DNA of 64,000 nucleotides from Mycobacterium sp. 1274761.0 (GCF_001668615.1 NZ_LZMC01000109.1:124001-188000); one strand, 5' to 3'. Shown: positions 26,395 through 34,297, counted from the stretch's first letter. Notes: generated by a model from the sequence alone, not told the origin. Numbers and translations: made by a program.

Positions 26395-27540
26395 TCACGG
26401 CCCCCAGGCGTGCCGGTCGAGCGACGCTTTCTTGTTCCCCAGTTTGCCGGAGCGGATCTGGCTGGCCAGGCTGTCCAGGATCACGCGCGAGCTCAACAGC
26501 GCGGTCTGCTCGGCCCAGTCATAGGGCGGCGAGCACTCCACCACTTCGATGCCCGCCAGCCCCGGTTCGGACACCATGCGCACCAGGTTGAGCGCTTCAC
26601 GCGGCAACAGTCCACCGGGTTCCGGCCATCCGGTGCCGGGCACGAACCCGGCGTCGATCACGTCGATGTCGAAGGACAGATACACCGCCTTGGCGTCTTT
26701 CCATGCGACCTCGAGGGCCATCTCGGCGATCTTCTCCACGCCGACGCGCTCGACGTCGCCGACCGTGATGACAGTCGAGTTGCGTTCGCGGCCGACCTTC
26801 ACCCCCGCCCGCGGCGCCTGCCAGCCGCCGATGCCGATCTGCACGAGGTTGGTCGCCGGAGCGTTCTTGATGTTGGTGGCGTGAAACCACGGCGTGGTGT
26901 GCATCCGCTCGTCGAGGTCGGACTCTTGGGTGTCGACGTGCCGGTCGAAGTGAATGATGCCGACGTTGCCGTCCAGATACGGCGCCATGCCGCGGATGGT
27001 GGGGAATCCGATGGAGTGGTCCCCGCCGAGGACCACGGGCACCACGCCCTTGCGCACCACGTGCGCCATCGCCTGGCTGATCTGATCGAAGGACTTTTCC
27101 AGATTGCCCGGGATGGTGAACACGTCACCGATGTCGACCACGTTGAGCTGCTCGCGCAGGTCGACGCCCATCTCATAGTTGTAAGTCCCAAAAAGGTTGG
27201 TGGAGCGTCTGATTCCCTGCGGCCCGAACCGCGTGCCGGGCCGGTACGTGGCTCCGGCGTCGAGTGGGACACCGAAGATCGCCACCTCGGCATCGTCGAC
27301 CTGGTTGACGTCCTCGACAAACGGACACTTCAAAAACGTTCCGCGCTCGCCGGCGAAATGTGGCAGTTCGCCGCGCACAAAGGTGGAGATCCGCCGATCG
27401 TTGATCGTCGGCGCGGCCTCGAGCCCGAAGGTGAGGCAGCGCTCGATCTCTTCGCGCTCGCGACGGTCTGGCAGCTCGGCCTCGGCCTGCTGCGCCCACG
27501 CGCCCTCCTTGTTGAGAGGTTCAAAAGGCTCGTCGGACAT
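26395..27540 (-). CDS. ureohydrolase, probable guanidine hydrolase (agmatinase-like)
   Basis: A 381-residue arginase/agmatinase-superfamily enzyme with an N-terminal extension of about 85 residues before the usual core start (AEVAIFGVPLDAGATYRPG). Dinuclear metal ligands are kept: His175 in GGDHS, Asp199/His201/Asp203 in FDRHVDT (Arg replaces the usual Ala after the first Asp) and Asp291/Asp293 in SFDIDVID. Ordinary agmatinases are about 300-350 residues. A guanidine-III riboswitch ends 13 bases before its ATG, and a divergent symporter has a guanidine-I riboswitch. I therefore infer hydrolysis of guanidine to urea and ammonia, as in nickel-dependent GdmH enzymes, rather than of agmatine. The ATG at 27540 has GAGGAG upstream, although the frame is open to 27663. 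Confidence 0.85.
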   Translation of the reverse strand: MSDEPFEPLNKEGAWAQQAEAELPDRREREEIERCLTFGLEAAPTINDRRISTFVRGELPHFAGERGTFLKCPFVEDVNQVDDAEVAIFGVPLDAGATYRPGTRFGPQGIRRSTNLFGTYNYEMGVDLREQLNVVDIGDVFTIPGNLEKSFDQISQAMAHVVRKGVVPVVLGGDHSIGFPTIRGMAPYLDGNVGIIHFDRHVDTQESDLDERMHTTPWFHATNIKNAPATNLVQIGIGGWQAPRAGVKVGRERNSTVITVGDVERVGVEKIAEMALEVAWKDAKAVYLSFDIDVIDAGFVPGTGWPEPGGLLPREALNLVRMVSEPGLAGIEVVECSPPYDWAEQTALLSSRVILDSLASQIRSGKLGNKKASLDRHAWGP

Positions 27541-27553
27541 GCTGACTCCTCGA

Positions 27554-27595
27554 GCGCCGTCTTGTCGCAGGCCGGGTACGACGCACCTCGTCCGG
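27554..27595 (-). ncRNA. guanidine-III (ykkC-III) riboswitch
   Basis: Read on the minus strand, 27595 to 27554 gives CCGGACGAGGTGCGTCGTAC, then CCGGCCTGCGACAAGACGGC, then GC. This matches almost base for base the guanidine-III consensus I know from the Thermobifida fusca structure. CCGG (27592-27595) pairs with the second CCGG, and loop GCGTCGT pairs with ACGGCGC at the 3' end to close the H-type pseudoknot; the one change in the loop (C to U) gives a G-U pair. The ACGAGG and GACAAGAC ligand-core segments are unchanged. The ureohydrolase GAGGAG SD follows within a few bases, so ligand-stabilised folding can control its access. Confidence 0.9.
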
Positions 27596-27742
27596 GGAGC
27601 CGGGAATGGGCTTCTGATTCCTATCTTCACCCAAATCGGTGAACTCGCCACTCGAAATTGCAACGAGGCGTTAACACAGCCCGCGATCGGGCGTAACGGT
27701 ATGGGGTTTGTCTGACGGTCGACTCACATGCAGATGTGAGGC

Positions 27743-27840
27743 GCGTCTAGGGTTCCGCCGGTCGCCGGGTCTGGTCCGAGAGACGCAGGCGGTCCGCTAC
27801 GCGGCAGACCGTTCCACGGCGGGACAAAAACCCGGGAGGC
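27743..27840 (+). ncRNA. guanidine-I (ykkC) riboswitch
   Basis: The plus strand carries the ykkC core in order: GCGTCTAGGGTTCCG (27743-27757), a small GC hairpin, CTGGTCCGAGAGACGC (27771-27786), then after a variable stem TTCCACGGCGGGAC (27812-27825), AAAAA and CCCGGGAGGC (27831-27840). GCGTCT and AGACGC pair to close P1. These are the most conserved blocks of RF00442-type guanidine-I aptamers. The start of the symporter lies 25 bases downstream. No terminator T-tract is present, so control of translation start is more likely (see the repeated SD-like block at 27835-27866). Confidence 0.92.
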
Positions 27841-27866
27841 TCCCCAGCTCGTAAGGAGGCTCCCCA
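27835..27866 (+). promoter_or_regulatory. direct repeat covering symporter SD: likely riboswitch expression platform
   Basis: GGAGGCTCCCCA occurs twice, at 27835-27846 (3' edge of the aptamer) and 27855-27866 (the symporter ribosome binding site plus the A of its ATG). CTCC of the first copy can pair with GGAG of the second, and GGAG of the first with CTCC of the second, hiding the SD; aptamer folding would consume the first copy. Mechanism is inference. Confidence 0.5.
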
Positions 27867-29404
27867 TGATTCTTCTCGGCGTCGGCATCAGCATCGCGGT
27901 CGTCGTGTTCGTCGGTTTCCTGGTGTCGAAACGCATCGCCGGCGACAGCGCCAACTTCCTCGTCGGCGGCCGCACGTTGCCGCTCATGTTGGTAGGCGGC
28001 GCGCTGATGGGCTCGGCCGTCGACACCAACGCCACGCTCGGAAACACGGACCTGGCAGCGCAATTCGGTTTCTGGGCGGGCGCATGCCTGCCGTTCGGGC
28101 TTGCGTTGTGCCTGTTACTGACCGGCGTGTTCTTCGCCAAGCCGATGAACCGGATGGGGTTGACGTCGTTCCCCGACTATTACCGGCTGCGCTTCGGGCG
28201 TGCGGTGGAAGCGGTGGCGTCGTTGATGCTCATCATCGGCTTCTGCCTGCTGGTGGCGGGCAATCTGGTTGCCGGCGGATTTCTGTTCAACTACTTCGTC
28301 GGCATCCCGTACTGGCTGGGCGCCGTGCTCGTCGCCGTCCTTGCGGTCGCCTACACCGGCACCGGCGGCCTGATCGCCGATGCCTACACCGCGATCATCC
28401 AGATGGGCATGGTCTTGTGCGGCGCGGTGGGTCTCTTGATCTGGATGGCGGTCACCCACGGCATCGCCATAGCCGACGGCACTGGTCCGCTCGACCTGGG
28501 GCAGATGACCGATCCGGCCCAGGGCGCGACCGTCAACTGGGCGACGTTGATCGCGCTGGGCATCGGTGACATCGTCGCGATCGACTTCATGCAGCGCGTG
28601 TTCGCCGCCAAATCCCCTGAGACGGCGCGTCGGGCCTGCTTCGGCGCCGCGGCAGGGGTAGTGGCGATATGCATCCCGTTCGGTCTGGTCGTGCTGTCGG
28701 CCAAGGCGTTTCTTCCCGAACAGCTCGACGGGCCAATTCTTTTCGTGCTGCTGGACCACTACGCCCCGGTCGTTCTGACGATCATCGTGCTGTGCGGTCT
28801 CGTCGGCGCATCGATGAGCACCGCCAACGGCGCCATCCTCGCGATCTCCAACGTGTCGGTGCGCAACCTCGGTGGGGTCAGGCGCGTGCACGTTCCCGGT
28901 CAACGTGACCCGTTGCTGTGGTCGACCCGCATCGCCATGGTTCCCGTGACTGTCTTGGCGATCCTCGTTGCGATCTACGTCAAGCAGACCGGCATCTTGC
29001 TGACGCTGGCCTTCGACCTTCTGCTGGCGTGTCTCGTAGTCCCTTTCATCCTCGGGCTGGTGTGGCGTAAGGGCACGGCTGCAGCGGCGCTGGCGTCGAT
29101 CGTCGTGGGGCTCTCGGTGCGGTTGGTGTTGTTCGCGATGACGCCCACGATGTACGGCCTCGACAACACGATCTTCTACGTTCCCAACAACGTCATCGAC
29201 GCGTCGTTCGACGGCTGGCCGACATTCATCGCGTTCGGCGCGTCGCTGATCACTTATTTGGCAATCGCTTTAGTCACGCCGCGGTCAGCCGTGCGTGGAC
29301 TCGACATCCGGGTGGCCGAGGATGTCGATGACGCGCTGGAGGAGTCGGTCGAGGTGGCCGAGACGGCTGAGCCGGCGGTCAGGATGGAGGCGGGGCAACA
29401 GTAG
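27866..29404 (+). CDS. sodium:solute symporter family transporter, guanidine-riboswitch controlled
   Basis: A 512-residue polytopic membrane protein with about 13 hydrophobic helices, of the SSS/SSF family. The N-terminal helices contain FLVGGRTLPLMLVGGALMGS and TFFxxPDYY-type sequence (MGLTSFPDYYRLRFG). The core has AYTGTGGLIADAYTAIIQMG and GLVGASMSTANGAILAIS, conserved in Na+/substrate symporters, and the last 35 residues are a charged cytosolic tail. The substrate is not readable from sequence; its guanidine-I riboswitch and divergent ureohydrolase point to guanidine or a guanidino compound. Strong SD AAGGAGG is 6-12 bases before the ATG. Its 3' end overlaps the convergent methyltransferase by 26 bp. 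Confidence 0.9.
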   Translation: MILLGVGISIAVVVFVGFLVSKRIAGDSANFLVGGRTLPLMLVGGALMGSAVDTNATLGNTDLAAQFGFWAGACLPFGLALCLLLTGVFFAKPMNRMGLTSFPDYYRLRFGRAVEAVASLMLIIGFCLLVAGNLVAGGFLFNYFVGIPYWLGAVLVAVLAVAYTGTGGLIADAYTAIIQMGMVLCGAVGLLIWMAVTHGIAIADGTGPLDLGQMTDPAQGATVNWATLIALGIGDIVAIDFMQRVFAAKSPETARRACFGAAAGVVAICIPFGLVVLSAKAFLPEQLDGPILFVLLDHYAPVVLTIIVLCGLVGASMSTANGAILAISNVSVRNLGGVRRVHVPGQRDPLLWSTRIAMVPVTVLAILVAIYVKQTGILLTLAFDLLLACLVVPFILGLVWRKGTAAAALASIVVGLSVRLVLFAMTPTMYGLDNTIFYVPNNVIDASFDGWPTFIAFGASLITYLAIALVTPRSAVRGLDIRVAEDVDDALEESVEVAETAEPAVRMEAGQQ

Positions 29405-30170
29405 ACCAGGGCACGGTCAGAACACCGTCGCGCATGCGGCGGCGAGGCGGCTCCACGGGCCAGGCGTTGTCGCGCAACATGTTCAGCATGGCGCGCCAAC
29501 GCTCCCGTGGCCCGAACACGCCGTGACCGGCCACGCTGGCCCACGCGTGGTCGGCGGCGGCCAATAGCGTGTTGATCGGCTGACCCGAAACATTCTGGTG
29601 GATAAGCGCTTTGGGCAGCCGCTCGGCGAGGTCGGAGGGCCTGTCGACGGCGAACGGGTCGCACGCCAGCGTCAGGCTGACCGGCCCATCACCGTCGAGC
29701 AGCACCCAGCAACAGCGCCTACCAAGCTCATCGCAGGTGCCCTCGACGATCAGACCGCCGGGCGCCAACTGTGACCTCATCAGTGACCAGGCCTCATCTA
29801 CGGCGTCCTCCGGGTACTGCCTCAACACGTTGAACGCCCGCACCAGCACAGGCCGGCGACCGGCCAGCTCGAAGCCGCCGAGGCCGAACTCGACTGTGTC
29901 ATTTTGCGCGGCCAGGGCCGCACTGACCCGTGCCGGGTCGATCTCCAGGCCCAGCACCCGCACGTCCGAGCGCACCATCCGCAGCCGGCTTGCGAGCTCC
30001 AGGGTGGTGACCGGAAGCGCGCCGTAGCCGAGATCGACGACCAGCGGGTCGGCGGCGGACTGCAGCGCGGTGCGGACCCGCGGCGAATGCACGAGCCAGC
30101 GGTCGCAGCGGCGGAGCCGATTGTGGCCGGTGGTACCCCGCGTCAGTTGTCCGACAGGGGCGCCCATCAC
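29379..30170 (-). CDS. class I SAM-dependent methyltransferase
   Basis: A 263-residue protein. LVVDLGYGALPVTTLELA (about residues 43-60) is a SAM-binding motif I, with GLEIDPARV as the acidic motif II. A later RAFNVLRQYPEDAVDEAWSLM segment is typical of small actinobacterial methyltransferases. The substrate is unknown. The start is MMGAPVGQ at 30170. The 3' end overlaps the symporter gene on the other strand. Whether it belongs with the guanidine pair or with the island is unclear. Confidence 0.75.
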   Translation of the reverse strand: MMGAPVGQLTRGTTGHNRLRRCDRWLVHSPRVRTALQSAADPLVVDLGYGALPVTTLELASRLRMVRSDVRVLGLEIDPARVSAALAAQNDTVEFGLGGFELAGRRPVLVRAFNVLRQYPEDAVDEAWSLMRSQLAPGGLIVEGTCDELGRRCCWVLLDGDGPVSLTLACDPFAVDRPSDLAERLPKALIHQNVSGQPINTLLAAADHAWASVAGHGVFGPRERWRAMLNMLRDNAWPVEPPRRRMRDGVLTVPWSTVAPPPS

Positions 30171-30242
30171 TCGATTTTAGGGCTGGCCCCGCGGTTTCCC
30201 GCGATCCACGCCGTCCGGACGGCCATAATTCTAAGCTTGTCC

Positions 30243-30259
30243 GAACGAGAGTGTCGTTC
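30243..30259. promoter_or_regulatory. perfect palindrome at the fadD promoter, candidate repressor operator
   Basis: GAACGA-GAGTG-TCGTTC is a perfect 6-5-6 inverted repeat. A -10-like TAAGCT at 30232-30237 puts the transcription start at about 30244, so the palindrome covers it and the GTG at 30251. This is the usual place for a TetR-type repressor site. The regulator is unknown; the TetR gene at 48182 is one candidate. Confidence 0.5.
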
Positions 30260-31831
30260 TACTGTGATCAGGTGTTTGAGGTTGAGCGGCACGTGCCGAC
30301 GGCGTTGCGAAAGCGCTACGAAACCGAAGGCTGGTGGACATCGCAGACCCTCGGTGACCTGCTCTCGGGGGCGGTGCAGGCGCGTCGAGAGACAGCTTTC
30401 CAGGTGCACTCGGCTGTCCGGCCGTTCAGCGGCACGTTCGGTGACGTCGAACTGCTTGCCCGCCGTCTCGCCGCCGGACTGCGCGCCCGCGGGGTCGGCG
30501 CGGGCGATGTGATCGCCTTCCAACTGCCGAACTGGGTGGAGGCCGCCGCGACGTTCTGGGCCGCGACGTACCTGGGTGCCGTCGTCGTGCCGATCGTGCA
30601 CTTCTACGGGCGCAAAGAGCTGGGGCACATCCTGCGCACCGCCAAACCGACGGTGTTCATCACCGCTGCGGAGTTCGGCAGGATGCGCTACGAACGCGAC
30701 GTGTGCGCCGACGTGCCGATCGTCGGCGTGGTCGGGCAGGACTTTCAGAAGTTACTTGCCGACGAGCCGATGGCCGGCATCGTCCCGACCGACCCGGCAG
30801 GCCCGGCGCTGATCGCGTTCACCTCGGGCACGACACGTGACCCGAAAGGTGTGGTGCACAGCCACCAGACGCTCGGCTTCGAGATCCGTCAGCTTGCGCA
30901 GAACCACCCGCATAACCCCAACGGAACCGTGATGGCGCTTCCGGTCGGGCATTTCATCGGAATGCTCGGTGGCGTGCTGTGTCCGGTTCTGGAAGGCGTG
31001 CCGATACATCTGTGCGACGCGTGGGATCCCAGTACCGTGCTGGCGCTGATGAAGAGCGACGGCGTGGGATTCGGCGGCGGCCCGACGTATTTCATCACGA
31101 GTCTGCTCGACCATCCCGAGTTCACCGACGACCACCTAAGGTATATGCCGTATCTCGGGCTCGGTGGCTCGGCCGTTCCGCCTGCGGTGACGCGACGGGT
31201 GACGGACCTCGGCCTCGTCGTCACCCGGTCCTACGGCAGCACAGAGCATCCGTCGATCACCGGCGCGAAACCCGATGCGCCGCTGGAGAAGAGACTGCTC
31301 ACCGACGGCACCGCCCGGCCGGGGGTGGAGATCCGTCTTGCACCAGACGGTGAAATCCTCAGCAGAGGACCCGATCTGTGTCTCGGCTACCTCGATCCGG
31401 AGATGACAGCCAAGGCGTTCGACGCCGATGGCTGGTATCACACCGGCGACATCGCGGTGATGGACGACGAGGGGTACCTGACGATCACCGATCGCAAGGC
31501 GGACATCATCATTCGCGGCGGCGAGAACGTCAGCGCGCTGGAGGTGGAGGAGACGTTGCTGGGCATGCCGGAGGTGGCCGAGGCAGTGGCGGTGGCCGCA
31601 CCCGACCCACGATTCGGCGAGCGGGTGGTGGCGGTGCTGCGGATCAGGCCGGGCCGACAGATGCCGACCCTGGACGAGGTTCGCCAGCACTTCGGCGCCG
31701 CGGGGCTGGCACGGCAGAAGTGGCCGGAAGAACTCCGCGAGGTCGCGGATTATCCGCGCACGGCGAGTGGCAAGGTACAGAAATATCTTGTCCGACAACA
31801 GGTTCAACATTCCCTGATGACAGAAGTGTGA
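30251..31831 (+). CDS. acyl-CoA synthetase (FadD-type, AMP-dependent ligase)
   Basis: A 526-residue ANL-superfamily ligase activating a carboxylic acid to its CoA ester via acyl-AMP. The P-loop-like ALIAFTSGTTRDPKGVVHSH (about residues 185-204), the adenine-binding TRSYGSTEHPSITG and the hinge/A8 motif GWYHTGDIAVMDDEGYLTIT with DRKADIIIRGGENVS are present, as is the C-terminal catalytic lysine in YPRTASGKVQKYL. Lipid or steroid-type acids are plausible substrates from context. The GTG at 30251 overlaps a palindrome, and an in-frame GTG at 30272 is an alternative; neither has a good SD. It is the first gene of a five-gene plus-strand operon. Confidence 0.9.
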   Translation: MSFYCDQVFEVERHVPTALRKRYETEGWWTSQTLGDLLSGAVQARRETAFQVHSAVRPFSGTFGDVELLARRLAAGLRARGVGAGDVIAFQLPNWVEAAATFWAATYLGAVVVPIVHFYGRKELGHILRTAKPTVFITAAEFGRMRYERDVCADVPIVGVVGQDFQKLLADEPMAGIVPTDPAGPALIAFTSGTTRDPKGVVHSHQTLGFEIRQLAQNHPHNPNGTVMALPVGHFIGMLGGVLCPVLEGVPIHLCDAWDPSTVLALMKSDGVGFGGGPTYFITSLLDHPEFTDDHLRYMPYLGLGGSAVPPAVTRRVTDLGLVVTRSYGSTEHPSITGAKPDAPLEKRLLTDGTARPGVEIRLAPDGEILSRGPDLCLGYLDPEMTAKAFDADGWYHTGDIAVMDDEGYLTITDRKADIIIRGGENVSALEVEETLLGMPEVAEAVAVAAPDPRFGERVVAVLRIRPGRQMPTLDEVRQHFGAAGLARQKWPEELREVADYPRTASGKVQKYLVRQQVQHSLMTEV

Positions 31832-31842
31832 GGAGCGGGCAA

Positions 31843-32679
31843 GTGGCTGGACGGGTGGAAGGCAAAGTGGCCTTTGTTACAGGTGCTGCGCGCGGTCAGG
31901 GTCGCAGCCACGCGGTGCGGCTGGCCGAGGAGGGCGCCGACATCATCGCGATCGACGTATGCCGTCACATCGAGAACACGCCGGAACCGGCGCCGACTCC
32001 CGCCGATCTCGCCGAAACCGCCGACATGGTCAAGGCGCTCGATCGCCGCGTCGTCACCGCCGAGGTTGACGTGCGCGACTTCGATGGGCTGAAGAGTGCC
32101 CTTGTCAGCGGAGTCGAGCAACTGGGCAGGCTCGACATCGCGGTAGCCAACGCGGGCATCGGCACACCGGGTGCCATGCTCGACGACATGGACGAGCCGC
32201 GCTGGCAGCAGATGCTCGATATCAACCTCAGCGGCGTGTGGAAATCAGTGAAGGCCGCCGTGCCGCACATCAAGGCCGGGGGCCGAGGCGGCTCGATCAT
32301 CATGACCAGTTCGGTGGGCGGGCTGAAAGCCTATCCGCATGTCGGCCATTACGTGACCGCCAAACACGGTGTCGTCGGCTTGATGCGCACCTTCGCGGTC
32401 GAGCTGGGCCAGTTCTCGATCCGGGTGAACTCTGTGCACCCGACACACGTCGGCACCGACATGCTGCTCAACGAGTCGACGTACCGCTCGTTTCGGCCGG
32501 ACCTGGACAATCCAGGCCCGCAGGACATCGAGCCGATCTGCAAGATGTTCCATATGTTGCCGATCCCGTGGGTGGAGGCGACCGACATCAGCAATGCGGT
32601 GTTGTTCCTGGCATCCGACGAGGCGCGCTACATCACCGGTGTGCCGCTGCCCATCGATGCGGGTAGCTGCCTGAAATGA
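31843..32679 (+). CDS. mycofactocin-coupled SDR family oxidoreductase
   Basis: A 278-residue short-chain dehydrogenase. Its VAFVTGAARGQGRSHAVRLA and GADIIAIDVCRHIE segments are the signature of the TIGR03971-type SDRs that keep a non-exchangeable NAD and pass electrons to mycofactocin. The catalytic Ser-Tyr-Lys is visible in MTSSVGGLKAYPHVGHYVTAKHG. It probably oxidises a secondary alcohol. AGGAG lies 8 bases before the GTG at 31843. The stop overlaps the start of the CoA transferase (ATGA). Confidence 0.88.
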   Translation: MAGRVEGKVAFVTGAARGQGRSHAVRLAEEGADIIAIDVCRHIENTPEPAPTPADLAETADMVKALDRRVVTAEVDVRDFDGLKSALVSGVEQLGRLDIAVANAGIGTPGAMLDDMDEPRWQQMLDINLSGVWKSVKAAVPHIKAGGRGGSIIMTSSVGGLKAYPHVGHYVTAKHGVVGLMRTFAVELGQFSIRVNSVHPTHVGTDMLLNESTYRSFRPDLDNPGPQDIEPICKMFHMLPIPWVEATDISNAVLFLASDEARYITGVPLPIDAGSCLK

Positions 32680-33884
32680 CCGGAGCGTTCGACGGAATTC
32701 GGGTCGTCGAGCTCGCGCAATGGGTCTTTGTGCCCGTCGCCGGCGCCCTGCTGGCGGACTGGGGCGCCGACGTCATTCGTGTCGAACGACTCGACGGCGA
32801 CCCGTACCGCGGGCTCGCCACCCAAGGTATCGGTGCCGACCGCGGGGGCGTGAATCTCTCGATGGCACTTGCTAATCGGGGCAAACGGTCGGTCGCTCTC
32901 GACCTTCGCCAACCGCGCGGCCTCGAGGTGCTGCACGACCTGCTGGCGACTGCGGACGTCCTGCTGACCAGTCTGCGCCCAGGCGCCCTCGACCGCCTTG
33001 GCCTCGGCGCAGATATTGTGCGGGAACGCCACCCGCACCTGGTGTATGCGCGCGGCCACGGCTTCGGGGTGAACGGGCCTGACGCCAACCAACCCGGCTA
33101 CGACAGTTCGGCGTTCTGGGCCCGCGGGGGTGTCGGGCACATGCTCACCCCGGCCGAGCGGGACTATCCGATCAGTCAGCGCGGGGCGATGGGTGACCGA
33201 AACGGTGCGATGGCACTGGCGTTCGGCATCTCGGCGGCGTTACTCAAGCGCACACGTACCGGCCAAGGATCTGTCGTCGACGTGTCACTGCTGGCCACCG
33301 CCATGTGGATGCTGTCCTCAGATCTGCTTGCTGCGCTCAACGGCGGTGAGGCGCAACCTGTTTCGGGTCGGGGTGCGATGGTCAATCCGCTCACGGCCAC
33401 TTACCGCACCAAGGACGGCCGCCATGTCCAGCTGATGTTCATTCAGGGCGACCGCTACTGGGCCGACTTCTGCCGCACGATCGGGCGGCCCGATCTGAGT
33501 GACGACGAACGGTTCGCCGACATGGCGGCGCGACGAACCAACGCCGCGGCGTGTATCGCCGAACTGGACTCGGTGTTCAGAGGCCACACGCTCCACGAAT
33601 GGAAGCAGATCCTCGCGGCCCTCGATGCCCCGTGGTCGCCGATGCAGACCATCCACGAGGTGGTCGACGACCCGCAGGTGCTGGCCAACTCTTACGTGGG
33701 CGAAGTGGAGACTGGCCACGGGTCGTCATATCGATTGCCCACCGTCCCAGTGCAATTCGATGGCCGCCCGCCCGAGCTGCGCAGGGCTCCGGAACACGGT
33801 GAACATACCGAGGCCGTCCTGGTCGAACTCGGCTACGAGTGGGACCGCATCGGCGCGTTGGTTGATGCAGGTGTGATCCCGTGA
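32676..33884 (+). CDS. CaiB/BaiF-family (class III) CoA transferase
   Basis: A 402-residue class III CoA transferase. The N-terminal GIRVVELAQWVFVPVAGALL and DWGADVIRVERLDGDPYRG, the candidate catalytic aspartate in QPGYDSSAFWARGGVG (about residue 142) and TGQGSVVDVSLLATAMWML are characteristic. It would move CoA between an organic acid and an acyl-CoA, or act as an acyl-CoA racemase; sequence alone does not decide. It overlaps both neighbours by 4 bp, so the operon is translationally coupled throughout. Confidence 0.88.
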   Translation: MTGAFDGIRVVELAQWVFVPVAGALLADWGADVIRVERLDGDPYRGLATQGIGADRGGVNLSMALANRGKRSVALDLRQPRGLEVLHDLLATADVLLTSLRPGALDRLGLGADIVRERHPHLVYARGHGFGVNGPDANQPGYDSSAFWARGGVGHMLTPAERDYPISQRGAMGDRNGAMALAFGISAALLKRTRTGQGSVVDVSLLATAMWMLSSDLLAALNGGEAQPVSGRGAMVNPLTATYRTKDGRHVQLMFIQGDRYWADFCRTIGRPDLSDDERFADMAARRTNAAACIAELDSVFRGHTLHEWKQILAALDAPWSPMQTIHEVVDDPQVLANSYVGEVETGHGSSYRLPTVPVQFDGRPPELRRAPEHGEHTEAVLVELGYEWDRIGALVDAGVIP

Positions 33885-34297
33885 CGTCGCAGCGGCCCGC
33901 TCCGGTGCCCGACGAATCGTCGGCGCCGTTCTGGGCCGCTGCCGCGCAACACATCCTGACCGTGGCACGGTGCGGACGGTGCGCCACTTTGACCTTGCCG
34001 CCGGATGTGGTGTGCACGGTGTGCGGCTCCACCGATCCCGACTACGAGTTCACGGTGGTGAGCGGGCGCGGCGTCATCCGGTCGTGGACGGTGATCCGGC
34101 AGTCGTTCCTGCCCGGCTTCGACGTTCCGTTCGTGCTTGTCGACGTGGAGCTCGCCGAACAGGCCGACCTCCGCCTGATCGGCAGGCTGCTCGACGGCGT
34201 CCAGGCGAACCTGAGCATCGGTGCACCCGTGCGGGTGGTGTTTGAGGACCTGACTGCCGAAATGGCTGTTCCGGCATTCGTATTGGTGGACGTGTGA
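33881..34297 (+). CDS. Zn-ribbon/OB-fold DUF35 protein
   Basis: A 138-residue protein with a rubredoxin-like zinc ribbon (CGRCATL at about 31-37 and CTVCGS at about 47-52) followed by an OB fold (SGRGVIRSWTVIRQSFLPGF). DUF35 proteins act as partners of thiolase-like enzymes, for example in steroid side-chain retro-aldolases, by positioning acyl-CoA. The GTG start overlaps the CoA transferase stop (GTGA), and its own stop overlaps the thiolase-like gene, as expected for an obligate pair. Confidence 0.88.
   Translation: MTSQRPAPVPDESSAPFWAAAAQHILTVARCGRCATLTLPPDVVCTVCGSTDPDYEFTVVSGRGVIRSWTVIRQSFLPGFDVPFVLVDVELAEQADLRLIGRLLDGVQANLSIGAPVRVVFEDLTAEMAVPAFVLVDV

Noticed and set aside
26395..27540. 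Plain annotation as agmatinase SpeB
   Set aside because: The general superfamily match is right, but the N-terminal extension, altered metal loop and guanidine-III riboswitch make agmatine a less likely substrate than guanidine.
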